Part shown: piece by piece, positions 60,455 to 64,000 of the stretch
How the letters are laid out: each line of letters begins with the position of its first letter
Numbering within the stretch: the first letter of the stretch is position 1
Assembly: GCF_013404595.1 (NCBI RefSeq)
Contig: NZ_JABVAX010000008.1
Span: forward strand, 1 to 64,000
Origin: Jannaschia marina
Lineage (GTDB): Bacteria; Pseudomonadota; Alphaproteobacteria; Rhodobacterales; Rhodobacteraceae
Direction: 5' to 3'
Length of the DNA stretch: 64,000 bases
Program-made: the position numbers and the translations under genes
The notes under the pieces: generated by a model
The model's input: the letters and a program-made list of their open reading frames with translations, nothing else
Database searches by the model: none
What the model was told of the DNA's origin: nothing

Positions 60455-61398
60455 CAGGCGGCCCTCAATCTGGGGTTCAGGAGGAAATAGGCCATGTCGG
60501 CCAGGAGATTCATCACGATGAACCCCACGGCGGTGACGAGGACGATCCCCTGCACCACGGCGTAGTCGCGGTTGAAGACGGCGTCGACGACCAGTTTGCC
60601 GAAACCGGGTATGGTGAAGATCTGCTCGGTCAGGACGGCCCCGCCGATCAGCTCCCCGAAGAGGAGCGCGGTCAGCGTGACGATGGGCGTGAGCGCGTTG
60701 CGGAAGGCGTGCTTCAGGACGACGCGCTTCTCCGACAGGCCCTTGGCGCGGGCGGTGCGGACGTAATCCGAGGTCAGAACGCCCAGCATGGCCGAGCGCG
60801 TGTGCCGCATCAGGGTCGCGGCGAGCGCGGTGCCCAGCACGAAGGCCGGCATGAGCATGGTGCGGATCGATTGCCACAGGTCCTCGCCCGGCGGGACGTA
60901 GCCGGAGGCGGGCAGGAGCTGCCACTTCACCGAGACGAGGAGGATGAGCATGATGCCGAGCCAGAAGTTCGGGATCGAGAGGCCCGAGAGGGCGACGACG
61001 TTCGCCACGTAGTCGGTCACCGTGCCCTTGCGGTAGGCCGAGACGATGCCCGCCGGAATGCCGATGGCCAGCGCGAAGACGAGCGACATGATGGCAAGTT
61101 GCAGCGTCACCGGCAGCTTTTCGGCGATGAGCTCGGTCACCTGCTGGTTCGTGCGAAAGGAGGTGCCCAGATCGCCTCGCAGCGCGTTGCCGACCCAGGT
61201 CAGGTACTGCACCGGGATCGGGTCGTTCAGGCGGTACTTCTCGCGCAGGAACTCCAGCACCTCCGGGTCACGCTCCTCCCCGGCCAGTACGAGCAGCGGG
61301 TCGCCCGGCAGGAGCTTCTGCAGCGCGAAGACGAAGATCGAGATCAGGACGATCGTCGGGATCGCGATGGCGAGGCGGCGGAGGAAATAGGCGAGCAT
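60454..61398 (-). CDS. Dipeptide/oligopeptide-type ABC permease (DppB family)
   Basis: A 314-residue permease with MLAYFLRRLAIAIPTIVLISIFVFAL, LGTSFRTNQQVTELIAEKLPVTLQLAIMSLV and RTARAKGLSEKRVVLKHAFRNALTPIVT (EAA-type loop). Partner of the DppC-type gene. Confidence 0.94.
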   Translation of the reverse strand: MLAYFLRRLAIAIPTIVLISIFVFALQKLLPGDPLLVLAGEERDPEVLEFLREKYRLNDPIPVQYLTWVGNALRGDLGTSFRTNQQVTELIAEKLPVTLQLAIMSLVFALAIGIPAGIVSAYRKGTVTDYVANVVALSGLSIPNFWLGIMLILLVSVKWQLLPASGYVPPGEDLWQSIRTMLMPAFVLGTALAATLMRHTRSAMLGVLTSDYVRTARAKGLSEKRVVLKHAFRNALTPIVTLTALLFGELIGGAVLTEQIFTIPGFGKLVVDAVFNRDYAVVQGIVLVTAVGFIVMNLLADMAYFLLNPRLRAA

Positions 61399-61456
61399 CG
61401 GGGGGCTTTCGCGGCTGTGTGCGGCCCGCCCCGGCGCGGGGGCGGGCCAATGGCGG

Positions 61457-62958
61457 TCACTCGGAGAGCGTCACGCCTTCGAGGCGGATCATCCCGTCGG
61501 GGTAGGGCGTGAAGCCCTCGATCCCGGCGTCGAGCGCGGTGATCCAGCTCTGGTGGTAGAGATACACCAGCGGGGCCTCGTCGATCAGGATCGCGCGCGC
61601 CTCGTCGTACTTGGCCTTGCGTGCCGCGACATCCGCCTCGCTCCGCGCGGCGTTCAGGGCCGCGTCGACGTCGGGGTGCGAGAAGCCGCTGTCGTTGATG
61701 CCGCCGTCGGTGGTGACGAACTGGTGGATGTTGCCGTCGGGGTCGACCCGGCCGGACCAGCCGATCTGGCTCGCGAAGTAGTCGCCGGCGGATTGGTCAG
61801 CGAGCAGCGTGGCGAACTCCTTCGAGACGATCTCGATGCGGATGCCGGCCTCGGCCGCCATGGCCTGCACCACCTGCATCAGTTGCAGCGGAATGGTCGT
61901 GTTGGGCACCTGCACCGTCAGGTCGACGCCATCGGGGTAGCCCGCCTCGGCCAGGAGCGCCTTGGCCTTCTCGACGTCGCGGGGCTCGATCGGGAAGTCA
62001 GCGTTGTACCAGGGCGAGGTCGGCGGGAACGACTGGTTGCCCGGCGCATAGGCCCCCTCGAAGACGACCTGGTTGATGGCCTCCCGGTCCATGGCATGGC
62101 TGAACGCCTGCCGCAGGCGCTTGTCGGCACCGAAGGGGCTTTCCGCGTTCTCGCCGTTGCCGACGTTGAAGGTGATCCCCTGGTAGCCGAGCGAGACGGC
62201 CGAGACGACGTTGATGCCCTCGTCGGCCTCGGCCTGCGCGAGGTCGGTGGGGGCGAGGCGTTCGAGGATGTGGATGTCACCCGACTGCAGGTTGGCGAGG
62301 CGCACGGTCGTGTCGGGGATCGGCAGGAAGGTCACGCTGTCGAAGTTGATCGCCTCGGCGTTCCAGTAATCCGCGAACTTGTTCAGGACGATCCGGTCCT
62401 GCGCCACGCGCTCCCCGAAGCTGAAGGGGCCGGAGCAGACGGGGTTCAACCCGAAATCGACGCCCGCCTCGGCGGCGGCTGTGGGCGAGATCATCATGCC
62501 CGCGCGGTCGGCGAGTTGCGCCATGACGGTCGCGTCGGGGGCCGTGAGGTTGAGGGTCAGGGTGTAGTCACCGGTCACCTCCACGCTCTCGATCGACGAC
62601 AGCTCCGACTTGCGGCGGCTCTCCTCGAGGGTCTGCGAGCGGTCGATGTTGTCGGCGACGGCCTGCGCGTTGAAGGGCGTGCCGTCGTGGAACACCACGC
62701 CCTCGCGCACCGTCATGTCGATGGACATTCCATCCTCGGCCACGCTCCATTCGGTGGCGAGCTGGGGAACGATTTCGAGGTCGGGTGTGATGTCGACCAG
62801 CTTGTCGCAGAGCGAGGCGTAGACGATGCGGCCGACGAAGGTGCGGCTCTGGTCGGGGTCGAGCACGTCGGCGTCGGATTGGAGCGCGATGCGCAGATCC
62901 TGCGCCATGGCTCCGCTTGCCATCAGTGCCAGCGCGGCGGTCGTGAACGTCAGATTTT

Positions 62959-62962
<4 letters not shown>
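61457..62962 (-). CDS. Dipeptide-type ABC transporter substrate-binding protein
   Basis: A 501-residue family 5 extracellular binding protein with signal peptide (MKNLTFTTAALALMASGAMAQ). LVDITPDLEIVPQLATEWSVAEDG, VREGVVFHDGTPFNAQAV and LRQAFSHAMDREAINQVVFEG are the typical DppA/GsiB blocks. The ATG overlaps the stop of the ATPase gene (ATGA). The specific peptide cannot be read from the sequence; gamma-glutamyl compounds are suggested by context. Confidence 0.93.

Positions 62963-64000
<1,038 letters not shown>

Overview
The window looks like a high-GC aerobic anoxygenic phototroph of the Rhodobacteraceae (Roseobacter group). It opens with the end of a photosynthesis gene cluster: puhA (cut by the window edge), puhB, puhC, a small conserved gene, acsF (the oxygen-dependent cyclase), puhE and hemA, all on the + strand and mostly overlapping by a few bases. 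About 15 kb later lies a complete replication and partition module: parA, parB, a DnaA-like initiator and an origin-like spacer. I therefore infer that this photosynthesis cluster sits on an extrachromosomal replicon (plasmid or chromid) of the DnaA-like type known from roseobacters, not on the main chromosome.

Layout. 1-5335: photosynthesis and ALA synthesis. 5339-7660: thiamin salvage (thiMED) behind a TPP riboswitch. 7714-12175: a phosphonate-type ABC transporter (phnD-phnC-phnE-phnE2) with a HAD hydrolase, behind a three-heptamer Pho box. 12154-15121: a second, divergent PhnDCE-like oxyanion transporter whose permease is a tandem fusion. 15191-16358: a CBS protein and a MarR regulator. 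16355-19552: a self-sufficient reductive dehalogenase fused to an NAD(P)H-flavin-[2Fe-2S] reductase. 19584-20308: vapBC with its operator. 20329-23782: parB, parA, two identical 20-bp palindromes (putative parS), an origin-like spacer and the initiator. 23752-31815: phenylacetate degradation (paaX, paaI, paaK, a TetR regulator, and paaA...paaBCDE with three extra genes inserted).

31909-48982 is a myo-inositol locus. It holds a class II aldolase (iolJ-like), iolB, iolC, a PhyH dioxygenase, iolD, oxidoreductases, iolE, two LacI-type regulators with two different operator sets, an iolI-like isomerase, a sugar ABC transporter and iolG. Between the aldolase and iolB lies about 0.9 kb of non-coding DNA built from a degenerate 20-bp repeat. 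49010-56332: an amidase, cyanase, a cyanate-type ABC transporter and a divergent AAA+ regulator with degenerate sigma-54 motifs. 56356-64000: a GntR regulator, a DUF1028 protein, gamma-glutamyltransferase and a dipeptide-type ABC transporter that runs off the window.

Most operons are tightly packed with ATGA/TGATG overlaps. Longer intergenic gaps carry 23-bp palindromes with covarying arms. I saw no rRNA, tRNA, CRISPR array or transposase. Function calls rest on reading translated sequence and motifs; no database search was run.
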